Shown piece by piece: positions 26,144 through 34,738 of a DNA stretch of 64,000 nt. A program made the translations under genes and the position numbers. Origin of the DNA: Mucilaginibacter flavidus (GTDB lineage: Bacteria > Bacteroidota > Bacteroidia > Sphingobacteriales > Sphingobacteriaceae); the NCBI RefSeq assembly GCF_024055575.1, contig NZ_JAMXOE010000003.1, positions 124,001 to 188,000 of the forward strand, read 5' to 3'. The notes below the pieces were generated by a model. It saw nothing but the letters and a program-made list of their open reading frames with translations, searched no databases and was not told the DNA's origin. How positions within the stretch are numbered: position 1 is the stretch's first letter; every line of letters starts with the position of its first letter.

Positions 26144-27283
26144 TTAACTTATCACTTTCAACGTCGCCTGCACAAACCTTGCCTTCTCAATCGCCTTCTC
26201 CCTATCCGCATCCACTATGGTAACATGCCCCATCTTGCGGAAGGGCTTGGTTAAGGCTTTGCCATATAAATGTACATAAACGCCGGGGCATTTTAATACT
26301 TTTTCAATGCCTTCGTACACCGCTGGGCCCTCGTAGCCGGCCTCGCCTAAAACATTCACCATTATGGCGTTATTCAGGCAGGCAGTATCACCAAGGGGCT
26401 GATTGAATATGGCCCGTAAATGTTGTTCGAATTGTGATACAACGTTACCCTCAATACTCTGGTGCCCGCTGTTGTGTGGCCTTGGCGCAAGTTCATTAAC
26501 TAATATTTTGCCATGCTTATCTAAAAACATCTCTACAGCTAAAAGCCCGACAATTTTTAGATCTTCCGCTATTTTTACGGCTATTTGGGCCGCATCCTGC
26601 TGTATTTCAAACGGCAGGGTTGACGGCGATATCAAAAACTCCACCAGGTTGGCCTGCGGGTTAAATTCCATCTCGACCAATGGGAAGGTTTTTACCGCGC
26701 CACTTTCATTGCGCGCCACTATTATGCCTATCTCTTTTTCGAAATCGATCCAGCGCTCTATGAGGCTGGGCTCGGTAAAGGCTTTATCAAGGTACGATTC
26801 ATCAATAACCTTATAAACACCGCGACCATCGTATCCGTCCTTTCTTAATTTTTGGATGTACGGAAAAGGAATATGGCTTTCTTTCAACTGTTTTGCCGAC
26901 GATATTACCTGGAACTCGGCAGTAGGGATATTGTTCTCTTTAAAAAACTGTTTTTGAGTACCCTTGTCCTGAATAAGCCTGATAATGCGTGGCTGGGGAT
27001 AAACCATTACACCTTCTTTTTCCAACTGCTCCAGCGCATCAACGTTAACTTTTTCGATCTCGATAGTAAGCAGGTCTACCTTTTTGCCGAAGTTGTATAC
27101 AGTTTCGTAATCGCCTAACGAGCCAACTACAAATTCATCGCACAGTTTGCGGCAGGGGGCTTCGCGATCGGGGTCGAGTACCTTTACGGTAACGTTGTAA
27201 TTTATGGCCTGCTGTATCAGCATGCGCCCAAGCTGGCCGCCGCCTAATATTCCGAGTTTAAGATCTCCGTAAAATGCTTTCAT
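26144..27283 (-). CDS. purK: 5-(carboxyamino)imidazole ribonucleotide synthase
   Basis: 379-residue ATP-grasp enzyme that makes N5-CAIR from AIR, ATP and bicarbonate, feeding PurE. It begins LKLGILGGGQLGRMLIQQAINYN and has the ATP-grasp features FPYIQKLRKDGYDGRGVYKV, GLLAVEMFLDKHGKILVNELAPRPHNSGH and the C-terminal HLYGKALTKPFRKMGHVT. Full length. Confidence 0.97.
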   Translation of the reverse strand: MKAFYGDLKLGILGGGQLGRMLIQQAINYNVTVKVLDPDREAPCRKLCDEFVVGSLGDYETVYNFGKKVDLLTIEIEKVNVDALEQLEKEGVMVYPQPRIIRLIQDKGTQKQFFKENNIPTAEFQVISSAKQLKESHIPFPYIQKLRKDGYDGRGVYKVIDESYLDKAFTEPSLIERWIDFEKEIGIIVARNESGAVKTFPLVEMEFNPQANLVEFLISPSTLPFEIQQDAAQIAVKIAEDLKIVGLLAVEMFLDKHGKILVNELAPRPHNSGHQSIEGNVVSQFEQHLRAIFNQPLGDTACLNNAIMVNVLGEAGYEGPAVYEGIEKVLKCPGVYVHLYGKALTKPFRKMGHVTIVDADREKAIEKARFVQATLKVIS

Positions 27284-27332
27284 TATAGTTGTGCAAGTTT
27301 ACCCTAAATTGTTCAAAAAGCCTAAATAGTGT

Positions 27333-27725
27333 TTATTGGACGGGCGTTTTTTTAGTGAGTTTATAATAAAAAACAAGATGGATAATAAAAAATACCACGC
27401 CGGTAATAATATAGATAGCGTTATTTCCGCCTGACTGCGGGGTAACAAAATTGGTGATGATAAAAGCCAAAGGGCCGGCAAAAAATAAAAACAGTCGCCA
27501 TACGGTATTATTCCAGATGGACGGGTTTGGCGTGAATAAGGCGGGAGCCGCCATAATCAGTAATATCCCGTTCAGATAAAACTGAGCCGATATGATCACT
27601 GGGATTGCTTTGCTATAATCGTTGCCCTTTTCAACCACCGCGTAATAAATGCAAGACGCTGCTATTGATACAACCAGTGAAAAGATAAATGTTTTTACCA
27701 GGTTAAGCAAGATTGTTTTTAGCAT
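27333..27725 (-). CDS. Small membrane protein, unknown
   Basis: 130 residues from ATG 27725 (MLKTILLNLVKTFIFSLVVS). Four transmembrane segments are likely, about 8-30, 42-62, 72-92 and 100-122, with a Lys-rich cytoplasmic tail (YYKLTKKTPVQ). No family recognised. A longer frame from a TTG at 27746 exists but is less likely. It precedes purK by 50 bp on the same strand. Confidence 0.68.
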   Translation of the reverse strand: MLKTILLNLVKTFIFSLVVSIAASCIYYAVVEKGNDYSKAIPVIISAQFYLNGILLIMAAPALFTPNPSIWNNTVWRLFLFFAGPLAFIITNFVTPQSGGNNAIYIITGVVFFIIHLVFYYKLTKKTPVQ

Positions 27726-27864
27726 AGCCGATTTAATTTTTGCCAAATTTCCGAATTTTAAGCGGCTATTTAATAAATAGTAACCAAAAAAATATCGGCC
27801 CGGCTATATTGTCACAAAAGTAATATATCAGGCGCCTGTGCTTCAAATAAGCGAGTGAAACCTC

Positions 27865-27872
27865 TATATTTG
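27865..27872 (+). promoter_or_regulatory. Promoter -7 box of icd
   Basis: TATATTTG, 29 nt before the icd ATG; fits the TAnnTTTG consensus. Confidence 0.55.
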
Positions 27873-27901
27873 CGCCATATTTACCATAAAGTTCTTTATT
27901 A

Positions 27902-29359
27902 ATGAAAACTAAGATAGCTGTAGCTAACGGCGATGGCATAGGCCCCGAAATAATGCAGGCCGTTCTCCGGATTTTTGAAGCTACTAACGTGCCGCTTGAG
28001 TATGAATTTGTTGAAATGGGCAAATCTTACTTCGATGCAGGTCACTCAACAGGGATGACACCTGCGGCAAAAGAAACTATAGAAACCCTTGGCATCCTTT
28101 TTAAAGGGCCTATGGAAACACCTAAAGGTAAGGGTGTGAAAAGCATAAATGTTACCGCACGCAAGGTATGGAATACCTATGCAAATCAGCGCGATTTCAG
28201 GACTCTCAACGGTGTTGAAACTGTTTTTTCAAAAGCCGGTATCCCAATCAACCTTACTATTATTCGTGAAAATATTGAAGACACTTACGGCGGCATCGAG
28301 CACCTGTTGACCTATGACGTTGCTGTGGGCCGCAGAATTATTACCCGCCCGGGCTCTGCCCAGGTTATTCGTTATGCCTTTGAAATGGCGAGGCGCAAGG
28401 GCTATACAAAGCTGGCTTGTGCGCATAAGGCCAATATCATGAAGCTTACCGACGGCTTGTTTTTAGAAACTTTCCAGGAGATCGCTGAGGAATACCCGGA
28501 TATTCAATCGTCAGATATTATTGTCGACGACCTTTGTATGAAACTGGTTACCCAGCCGCAAAACTTCCAGGCCATTGTGTTAACCAACTTGCAGGGCGAT
28601 ATCGTATCCGACCTTTGCGCCGGTTTGGTAGGTGGGCTTGGTTTTGCTCCATCGGCCAATATTGGGGATAATATTTCCATTTTTGAAGCCGTGCATGGCA
28701 CTGCGCCTGATATTATGGGCAAGGGCATTGCAAACCCTACAGCCTTGTTGCTTTCAGGCATATTAATGCTGCGTTATATGGGCTTAACTGAAAGTGCGGC
28801 AACGATCGAAAACGCATTACTTTATACTTTAGAACAAGGTGTGCACACCGGCGATTTTGGCGATAGGTCTATTCAATCGGTTAATACTAATGGGTTTGCT
28901 GATGCTGTGATTGCCAACCTGGGCAAGTTGCCGGCAAATGGCGGCGTTAAGGGGCAGGCAAACATGCAGCTTAAAGCCACCCAACCACATCTTTCAAAAA
29001 ATAAATTAACCGTTACCAGGGGTATAAAAGAAGAAATGGTTGGGGTCGATGTGTTTGTTGAGGCTGGCGAGTTACAACCCAATGAACTAGCTGAGCTTGC
29101 TAAAAAACGCCTGACTGATAATTTCGACCTGGTGATGATATCAAACCGTGGTACACAGGTTTGGCCCACCGGCTCAATTTATACCGAACTGGTTAACGAA
29201 TACCGCGTGCGTTTTGAAAAGAAACCCGGGACCACTGTTAGCCAAAAAGAACTGTTGCACATAGCAGCTGATTTTTCAGAAGACGCCAAAGTTTGCTCGG
29301 TTGAGTTTCTGATGAAATTTGGCGATAAAATTGGCTATACATTAGCACAGGGTCAGTAA
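27902..29359 (+). CDS. icd: Isocitrate dehydrogenase, long C-terminal type
   Basis: 485-residue member of the decarboxylating dehydrogenase family (TCA cycle: isocitrate to 2-oxoglutarate). Signatures: AVANGDGIGPEIMQAV, IRENIEDTYGGIEHL, DDLCMKLVTQPQNFQAIVLTNLQGDIVSDLCAGLVGGLGF and FEAVHGTAPDIMGKGIANPTALLLSG. About 140 extra C-terminal residues (from KNKLTVTRGIKEEMVGVDVF) match the Thermus-type long form. Cofactor is probably NADP but I did not verify it from residues. It stands alone with its own promoter. Confidence 0.93.
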   Translation: MKTKIAVANGDGIGPEIMQAVLRIFEATNVPLEYEFVEMGKSYFDAGHSTGMTPAAKETIETLGILFKGPMETPKGKGVKSINVTARKVWNTYANQRDFRTLNGVETVFSKAGIPINLTIIRENIEDTYGGIEHLLTYDVAVGRRIITRPGSAQVIRYAFEMARRKGYTKLACAHKANIMKLTDGLFLETFQEIAEEYPDIQSSDIIVDDLCMKLVTQPQNFQAIVLTNLQGDIVSDLCAGLVGGLGFAPSANIGDNISIFEAVHGTAPDIMGKGIANPTALLLSGILMLRYMGLTESAATIENALLYTLEQGVHTGDFGDRSIQSVNTNGFADAVIANLGKLPANGGVKGQANMQLKATQPHLSKNKLTVTRGIKEEMVGVDVFVEAGELQPNELAELAKKRLTDNFDLVMISNRGTQVWPTGSIYTELVNEYRVRFEKKPGTTVSQKELLHIAADFSEDAKVCSVEFLMKFGDKIGYTLAQGQ

Positions 29360-29360
29360 C

Positions 29361-29424
29361 GGAGTCCGTAGTCGAAAGTCCTGAGTTCATCCGATTCAAG
29401 ACTTTCGACTCCAGACTAACGACT
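29361..29424. repeat. Short inverted repeat, GAGTCCGTAGTCGAAAG
   Basis: GGAGTCCGTAGTCGAAAGTC (29361 on) pairs with GACTTTCGACTCCAGAC (29400-29416 region). It lies between icd and the convergent membrane-protein gene and overlaps the end of the latter. Confidence 0.6.
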
Positions 29425-29892
29425 TCTCTTCCTCCGCTGCCAATCGGCTATTATAGCAACCGGCATCCCAACACATAAAATCAATATCCCAATACCTATA
29501 ACTACCGGCCAAACGTGCAAAAACGGCTTAAATCCTATTTTGCTTAATGGCACTACAAAAAGGTTCATAATTATCCAGGTAACCATCCCGTAAATAAGAC
29601 CTGTGACATACTTGTTTTGGCTTATTTTATAGGCAGTGGGGTAACCCAAGTAAAAGACAATAGTAAAGGAACAGGCAATTATATAGTGAAATAAAATGCC
29701 CCACAGCAGCATCGGTGCGCCGCCAGTATATGCGGCTTTGCCGAATACACCACTGGCTATATAATCAAAAATCACAGCGGGCGGAACTTTATGGGCCCAT
29801 ATTATTGCTGCGAGTGCATCCAAAGTTCCCGTCAAAAAACCGGTTAAAACAATAATTAAAAAAGTGTTGCGTTTTTTTGTCGCTATCGTCAT
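29416..29892 (-). CDS. Small integral membrane protein, possibly YagU/DUF1440-like
   Basis: 158 residues from ATG 29892 (MTIATKKRNTFLIIVLTGFL). Four transmembrane helices at about 10-30, 62-85, 98-118 and 127-150, with VPPAVIFDYIASGVFGKAAYTGG between the first two. This resembles YagU-like (DUF1440) inner-membrane proteins, but I am not certain. It ends in a basic tail, DWQRRKRSR. Confidence 0.65.
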   Translation of the reverse strand: MTIATKKRNTFLIIVLTGFLTGTLDALAAIIWAHKVPPAVIFDYIASGVFGKAAYTGGAPMLLWGILFHYIIACSFTIVFYLGYPTAYKISQNKYVTGLIYGMVTWIIMNLFVVPLSKIGFKPFLHVWPVVIGIGILILCVGMPVAIIADWQRRKRSR

Positions 29893-30155
29893 TCGTAAAA
29901 TTTGTGTTATTAAAGGTATACAAATTTGCAAAATTGCCGGTAGATTGTATTTTTAGAACTTTGTTTTTAGTTGCAGCGGGAAGAAAATTAAGATTTTAAC
30001 TTGTTGTTTACTAAATGTTTTCACGCCTGTTTTTATTTCGTTAAAACTATATTATATAATTATTGGTTATAATATGGAAAATAAATTGGATGCAGGCATT
30101 TATTAAGAACATTATATAATGCTAACAAACAACCACTAAATAAATAGAACTTAAC

Positions 30156-30749
30156 ATGAAAAAATCAATTTTAATTGTAGCCGCAGCTTTATCAATAGGG
30201 CTATTAACAAATAATGTATTTGCGCAAACGCAGCCTACCACACCTGTGTCAACAGCACCTCCGACCCAAACGGCCCCTGTCGCAGTTCCGGCTGCAAAGG
30301 CCGACTCGGTAAAAGATATTGATGCTACTATAGCTAATGTTGCTGACCTTTCGTCGCTTACAGCCGACATAAAGGCTGCAAATTTGGATGCAAGCCTAAA
30401 AACAGCTGGTCCGTTTACCGTATTTGCGCCTGATAACGCCGCTTTTAGCGCGCTGCCAAAAACAACGCTTGATAGTTTGGCTAAGGACCCTATAAAGCTT
30501 GCTACCCTGGTGAATGCCCACGTAGTTGCGGGCACTTACGACAAAAAAGGCATTATTAAAGCATTAACTAATGCAACCCGCACGGCAACCTTAAAAACTG
30601 TCGACGGGCAAACCCTTACTATAGCAGTTGTAAACAAAAAAGTGCAGATAAAGGATGCTCACGGCAACACTGCCGAAATAACATCATTTGACACGCCTGC
30701 CACCAATGGAGTTATCCATGGGGTAAACGGGGTATTGATGGCCAAGTAA
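30156..30749 (+). CDS. Secreted fasciclin-domain protein
   Basis: 197 residues. Signal peptide 1-23 (KKSILIVAAALSIGLLTNNVFA), a Pro/Thr-rich linker (25-48), then one fasciclin (FAS1) domain with the H1 box PFTVFAPDNAAFSALP and the H2-like region TVDGQTLTIA, ending NGVIHGVNGVLM. FAS1 proteins are often adhesive. It has a terminator after it and is monocistronic. Confidence 0.93.
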   Translation: MKKSILIVAAALSIGLLTNNVFAQTQPTTPVSTAPPTQTAPVAVPAAKADSVKDIDATIANVADLSSLTADIKAANLDASLKTAGPFTVFAPDNAAFSALPKTTLDSLAKDPIKLATLVNAHVVAGTYDKKGIIKALTNATRTATLKTVDGQTLTIAVVNKKVQIKDAHGNTAEITSFDTPATNGVIHGVNGVLMAK

Positions 30750-30769
30750 AGAATATTAAAATCGTTATA

Positions 30770-30800
30770 AGCCCGGTACTGGAAACAGCCCGGGCTTTTT
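30770..30800 (+). terminator. Terminator after fasciclin gene
   Basis: AGCCCGG pairs with CCGGGCT around a short loop, followed by six T. A second AGCCCGGGCT palindrome with T4 follows at 30805-30814. Confidence 0.8.
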
Positions 30801-30853
30801 TATTAGCCCGGGCTCTTTTAGCCGCAGTTATAGAAGATGTTTTTTAGGATATA

Positions 30854-31759
30854 TTATTTCATGTACCTGTCCAAAAGTGCAAACATACTTTTCCTGATAT
30901 AATCTGCATCAAACATCACCCCATAATGAGGTGCGCCAGGTACAATAATCAGCTCGTTTTTTACCCCGACAGTCGTTAGCTGTGAGCTCAGCAATTTCGA
31001 TTGTTCAGGATTTACCGATTCATCTTTTTCACCCTGTACAATTAAAAATGGCGGGTCGTTTTTGTCGATATAGGTAATTGGGCTGGCTATTTTAGCTAAA
31101 TCGGGCCGCGCCGTTACAGTCGCACCAAGTAAAAACGACACCGGCGATTTTGGATCGGCAGTCTCATTCCCATTTAGCATTGAGAAATCCGAAGGTCCAT
31201 AAAAATCAAGGCAAAGCCTGATTTTGAATTTTGCTTTTTTGCTATCAGCGTAAAAAGCCTTCACATTATTATTGGCCGATAGCGCCATCATATTGGCCAA
31301 ATGACCACCCGCCGAAAAGCCTATAAGGGCGATGCGATTTTTATCCAAACGGTATTTACCTGCATTATCATACAAAAATTCCAGCGCCTGGTTACAATCC
31401 TGCATTTGCGCTGGGAACACTGCGGTCGTGCTGTATCTGTAATCGATGGACGCTACGGCATAGCCGCTGTCGGCAAAGGCTTTTAGCGTTTGGGTCATGT
31501 AGCCCATGTCGGCATATTTATCATTCAGCATCCAGGCACCGCCGTGTATCCAAACAATTAGAGGGTAGCTGGCCTTTTTAACCGGTGGCAGGTAGATGTC
31601 GAGCAGGTGCTTTTTTAGGGTATCGTTGGCGTAGTGGATGTTTCCGTACAGCGTTGTTCCTTGTGGGAAGATGGAGACTTTGGGATTGATGGGTTGGGCA
31701 ATGGCGGTGTTTAAGAGCACAACAACCATGGCGAAGAGTGTGATTAGTTTCTTTTTCAT
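30854..31759 (-). CDS. Secreted alpha/beta hydrolase (esterase)
   Basis: 301 residues with a signal peptide (KKKLITLFAMVVVLLNTAIA, mature from about 22). Oxyanion motif HGGAW at 72-76; triad Ser149 (GFSAGGH), Asp246 (QGEKDES) and His278 (APHYG). This is the hormone-sensitive-lipase/carboxylesterase arrangement, also seen in feruloyl and acetyl xylan esterases. I start at ATG 31759: the frame upstream encodes only the CATTCTGAGC repeat. Its start codon is 5 bp from the GIY-YIG element, which may have displaced its original promoter. Confidence 0.88.
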   Translation of the reverse strand: MKKKLITLFAMVVVLLNTAIAQPINPKVSIFPQGTTLYGNIHYANDTLKKHLLDIYLPPVKKASYPLIVWIHGGAWMLNDKYADMGYMTQTLKAFADSGYAVASIDYRYSTTAVFPAQMQDCNQALEFLYDNAGKYRLDKNRIALIGFSAGGHLANMMALSANNNVKAFYADSKKAKFKIRLCLDFYGPSDFSMLNGNETADPKSPVSFLLGATVTARPDLAKIASPITYIDKNDPPFLIVQGEKDESVNPEQSKLLSSQLTTVGVKNELIIVPGAPHYGVMFDADYIRKSMFALLDRYMK

Positions 31760-31764
31760 TATTT

Positions 31765-32334
31765 CTTTGTCATTCTGAGCTACAGCGAAGAATCTTGTGC
31801 AAGGGACAGGTCGTCTGCTATCCATTTACCGCAAACCATAAAGTTAGCACAATCCGATCATATTTAGTGTTCCTGAACATACCTGGGCGGCCACTCCATA
31901 ATATCTTTATTTAAAAATCTCCAGTATGGGTTTTCTTCATCGATCAATTTTATCTTCTTGCTTCTCAACCACCCTTTTATTTCCGTTTCCCGCTCAATGG
32001 CATGGCTAATGTATTGATACCTTTCGAACCAAACCAAATAATAGCATTTGTACTTGCTGGTAAAGCTATCTTTCTGATCGGTACCGAAGTAGTGCTCACA
32101 AAGCCTTCGGTCGAGGTCATTGGTGACACTTGTGTATAAAACTTTTTTAGTTGAATTTGTAAGGATATAGGTATAGAAATTATAGGTGCGCATTGTATAA
32201 TAAATATAGAGACTTTTTATATCTAAACATTTTGACTCATAGCCGTAAAAAATGTTTATTACAAAGTTCGATACCGTTCAATCGCATACTTGTCGCAAGC
32301 AGAAGATTCTTCGCTCGCGCTCAGAATGACAAAG
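31765..32334. mobile_element. Inverted-repeat-bounded GIY-YIG nuclease element
   Basis: 570-bp unit. Left end 31765-31800 (CTTTGTCATTCTGAGCTAC, then AGCGAAGAATCTTGTGC) and right end 32299-32334, whose complement starts CTTTGTCATTCTGAGCGCG and then AGCGAAGAATCTTCTGC. The ends match at 32 of 36 positions in opposite orientation. The only gene inside is the GIY-YIG nuclease. The unit begins 5 bp before the esterase start and ends 8 bp after the nuoB stop. No target duplication was identified. A related pair of arms without a gene is at 63580-63734. Confidence 0.68.
31864..32193 (-). CDS. GIY-YIG (URI-type) nuclease
   Basis: 109-residue single-domain protein. The GIY half is FYTYILTN (6-13); the YIG half is VLYTSVTNDLDRRLCEH, where the usual YIG/YTG is YTS (20-22), so the Gly is replaced. 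The catalytic Arg (DRR, 29-30) and Glu (ERETEIKGW, 67-75) are retained, and the tail IKLIDEENPYWRFLN is typical. It probably nicks or cuts DNA. It is the only gene in the inverted-repeat element, which suggests a role in the element's spread or maintenance. Confidence 0.85.
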   Translation of the reverse strand: MRTYNFYTYILTNSTKKVLYTSVTNDLDRRLCEHYFGTDQKDSFTSKYKCYYLVWFERYQYISHAIERETEIKGWLRSKKIKLIDEENPYWRFLNKDIMEWPPRYVQEH

Positions 32335-32342
32335 AAGGCGTT

Positions 32343-32825
32343 CTAAACCCCCAATAATTTTTCCCCCTCAATCTTCTTTTGCAATTCCAAAATAGCCCCT
32401 ATCAAAGCTTCTGGTCGTGGGGGGCAGCCTTGCACATAAACATCAACAGGTATCACCCTGTCCACTCCCTTAACAACATGATAACCGTGCTGCCAGTAAG
32501 GCCCGCCGCAGTTGGAACATGAACCCATGGAGATTACATATTTTGGCTCAGGCATTTGCTCATACAAACGTTTAATGCGTTCGGCCATTTTAAAGGTGAC
32601 GGTGCCAGCTATAATGATAACATCTGCCTGCCGGGCCGATGGACGCGGGAAAACGCCATAACGGTCCAAATCGTAAGTTGATGCAAAAGCGCCCATAAAC
32701 TCGATGGCGCAACAGGCTATGCCAAAACTTAAAGGCCACAGCGATGATAACCGCGCCCAGTTAAGCAGGTCGTTCATTTTGGTGATTACCACACCTCCGC
32801 TTTCACTTGTCAAATCACTGCTCAT
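32343..32825 (-). CDS. nuoB: NADH-quinone oxidoreductase subunit B
   Basis: 160-residue complex I subunit carrying cluster N2. Ligands are visible: Cys38-Cys39 (GIACCAIEF), Cys103 ([10 protein letters not shown]) and Cys134 ([11 protein letters not shown]). Its start overlaps the nuoA end by 11 bp, so the two are cotranslated. Unusually nuoC does not follow; a mobile-like element does. Confidence 0.97.
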   Translation of the reverse strand: MSSDLTSESGGVVITKMNDLLNWARLSSLWPLSFGIACCAIEFMGAFASTYDLDRYGVFPRPSARQADVIIIAGTVTFKMAERIKRLYEQMPEPKYVISMGSCSNCGGPYWQHGYHVVKGVDRVIPVDVYVQGCPPRPEALIGAILELQKKIEGEKLLGV

Positions 32826-33429
32826 TGGTAGGCTTTTTAAAGGTTGGTTTAAACAAGGGGCGTTTCACTTCGGTTGGAGTGGTTGTAGATGTTGTAAGGG
32901 TTGTAGCGGTTTCTAACGGCTCAGGCACGGCGTTAAATGCTTTTATTTTGTAGCTGCTTTGCTCTGCGTTTAGGTTTTCATAAAATGATTTGGGTATAAA
33001 CGTATCGGTAGTTGGTACTATTGGCTTTGGTTTTATCCAGTCCAGGTCGCCTTTTACCCAAACGTAGGCCAGGCCGAGTATCAATATCCCTAAAAATACA
33101 AACATTTCGGTTAATGCCAGCCAGCCCCACCGTGGCTCAAAATTGTTTATCTCGTGGCTGCCAAATACCGTTGCCCAGGGGAAAATAAATACCATTTCTA
33201 CATCGAACAATAAGAATACCAGCGCAATAACATAAAACCGTGAGTTAAACGGCAGCCAGGCATTGCCGGTAACTTCTTCGCCGCATTCGTACGACGTCAG
33301 CTTTTCAGGAGTTGGATTTTTGGGTGCGAGAAGCTTGTTTATGAAAAAAGCGAAGCATACCATTATTATTCCTGTAATTAAGAAGATAAGTATCTTGCCA
33401 AATTCTGATATTTGCGAAACCCCTGCCAT
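32815..33429 (-). CDS. nuoA: NADH-quinone oxidoreductase subunit A, extended
   Basis: 204 residues. Three transmembrane helices (about 10-30, 68-92, 102-124) and the conserved loop [32 protein letters not shown] identify NuoA. The family is usually about 120-150 residues; here a 70-residue Thr/Pro/Lys-rich tail follows ([20 protein letters not shown]...[11 protein letters not shown]). The start codon overlaps that of the divergent flavoprotein gene. Confidence 0.94.
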   Translation of the reverse strand: MAGVSQISEFGKILIFLITGIIMVCFAFFINKLLAPKNPTPEKLTSYECGEEVTGNAWLPFNSRFYVIALVFLLFDVEMVFIFPWATVFGSHEINNFEPRWGWLALTEMFVFLGILILGLAYVWVKGDLDWIKPKPIVPTTDTFIPKSFYENLNAEQSSYKIKAFNAVPEPLETATTLTTSTTTPTEVKRPLFKPTFKKPTNEQ

Positions 33430-34642
33430 GACAGCAAATTTAACAAAACAAACTCATTTTGATGCTATAATTATTGGCGGCGGCGCCTGTGGTTTAATGT
33501 GTGCCGTGCAAGCCGGCTTTTTAGGTAAGCGCACGCTGGTGTTGGAGAAGAACGATAAAGTGGGCGCAAAAATACTCATCAGCGGTGGCGGGCGCTGTAA
33601 TTATACCAACCTGTATGCTTCTGCACAGCAGTTTATTTCGGCAAATCCGCATTTTTGTAAATCAACGCTGTCACAATGGACAGTTGAAGATACCATCAGT
33701 TTTTTTGAAACTTACGGAATCACCGGCAAAGAGAAAACCCTGGGCCAGCTTTTCCCCGAAAGCGATAACGCCCGCGATGTGGTAAAGATATTCACCTCGC
33801 TTTGCGCCGATTTAGGCCAGGAGATATGGTGCGATGCTGCCGTTGAAAATGTTGAACAAACCGATAGCGGCTTTACCGTCTCGCTGGAAAGGCATGGCAA
33901 AACCCAAAACCTGTTTGCACCGAAGGTGGTAATTGCTTCCGGCGGTTTGCCCATCCCCAAAATGGGCGCTACCGATTTTGGCTTACGTATTGCCCGTAAA
34001 TTCAACCTTAAAATAGACTATACTGCGCCTGCGCTGGTGCCGCTTACCATTACCGGTAAAGACCAGCCTTGGTACGAACAGTTATCAGGCAATAGCATTT
34101 TCTGCCGGGTTTGGAACGACAGGATTAGCTTTGAGGAAAATATCCTGTTTACTCATTGGGGGCTGAGCGGCCCGGCTATCCTGCAAATATCATCCTACTG
34201 GCGCCCCGGGGAGTTTATTTATATCGATTTATTGCCGAATCAAAATATAGCAGAACTTATCCAGGCAGAACGCGAGGCCAATGGAAAAAAAATGCTGTTG
34301 GCGTACCTAGCCAACCTGTTTACCCGAAAATTTGCCGAGGCATTAAGCGATAAGCTGCCGGTTGATAAAAACCTTGCATCGTTAAGTAAACCTGATATCG
34401 AAAACATCAATAGCCTTATCCACGAGTTTAAAGTAAAACCGGCAGGGGATAAGGGCTATGACAAGGCCGAGGTAATGCGCGGCGGTGTATCAACGGATGA
34501 ACTGTCGTCCAAAACCCTCGAGGTGAAAAATATGCCCGGCCTGTACTACGGCGGCGAATGCGTGGATGTTACCGGCTGGCTGGGGGGCTACAACTTTCAA
34601 TGGGCCTGGGCAAGCGGTTTTGTAATAGCGCAGGGGATTTAA
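33428..34642 (+). CDS. HI0933/YhiN-like FAD-dependent oxidoreductase
   Basis: 404-residue flavoprotein of the HI0933 (YhiN) family. FAD-binding start FDAIIIGGGACGLMCAVQAGFLG, then LVLEKNDKVGAKILISGGGRCNYTN, a middle GGLPIPKMGATDFG, and the end GLYYGGECVDVTGWLGGYNFQWAWASGF. Electron donor and substrate are unknown for the family. ATG 33428 is the only reasonable start, because the dinucleotide motif begins at residue 14. Confidence 0.92.
   Translation: MTANLTKQTHFDAIIIGGGACGLMCAVQAGFLGKRTLVLEKNDKVGAKILISGGGRCNYTNLYASAQQFISANPHFCKSTLSQWTVEDTISFFETYGITGKEKTLGQLFPESDNARDVVKIFTSLCADLGQEIWCDAAVENVEQTDSGFTVSLERHGKTQNLFAPKVVIASGGLPIPKMGATDFGLRIARKFNLKIDYTAPALVPLTITGKDQPWYEQLSGNSIFCRVWNDRISFEENILFTHWGLSGPAILQISSYWRPGEFIYIDLLPNQNIAELIQAEREANGKKMLLAYLANLFTRKFAEALSDKLPVDKNLASLSKPDIENINSLIHEFKVKPAGDKGYDKAEVMRGGVSTDELSSKTLEVKNMPGLYYGGECVDVTGWLGGYNFQWAWASGFVIAQGI
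33435..33442 (-). promoter_or_regulatory. Promoter -7 box of nuoAB inside flavoprotein gene
   Basis: Minus-strand TAAATTTG followed by CTGTC and the nuoA ATG. It lies within codons 3-5 of the opposite gene. On the plus strand a near-consensus GATATTTG at 33407-33414 inside nuoA could serve the flavoprotein. Confidence 0.45.
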
Positions 34643-34738
34643 GAGTCCATAGCCCATGGACGATTGACCATAGTAGAACCTGCTGATTTATTAATGCATT
34701 CACAACTATGGCCCATGGTCTATTGCCTATGGTCTCTT
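34641..34738. repeat. Inverted repeat, CCATAGCCCATGGAC family
   Basis: Left arm 34641-34673 (AGAGTCCATAGCCCATGGAC, GATTGACCATAG) and right arm 34705-34738 (CTATGGCCCATGGTCTATTG, CCTATGGTCTCT). It fills the gap between convergent genes. Confidence 0.75.

Noticed and set aside
31760..31825. N-terminal extension of the esterase
   Set aside because: The added residues (RFFAVAQNDKEI) are the translation of the dispersed CATTCTGAGC repeat; the signal peptide starts at 31759.
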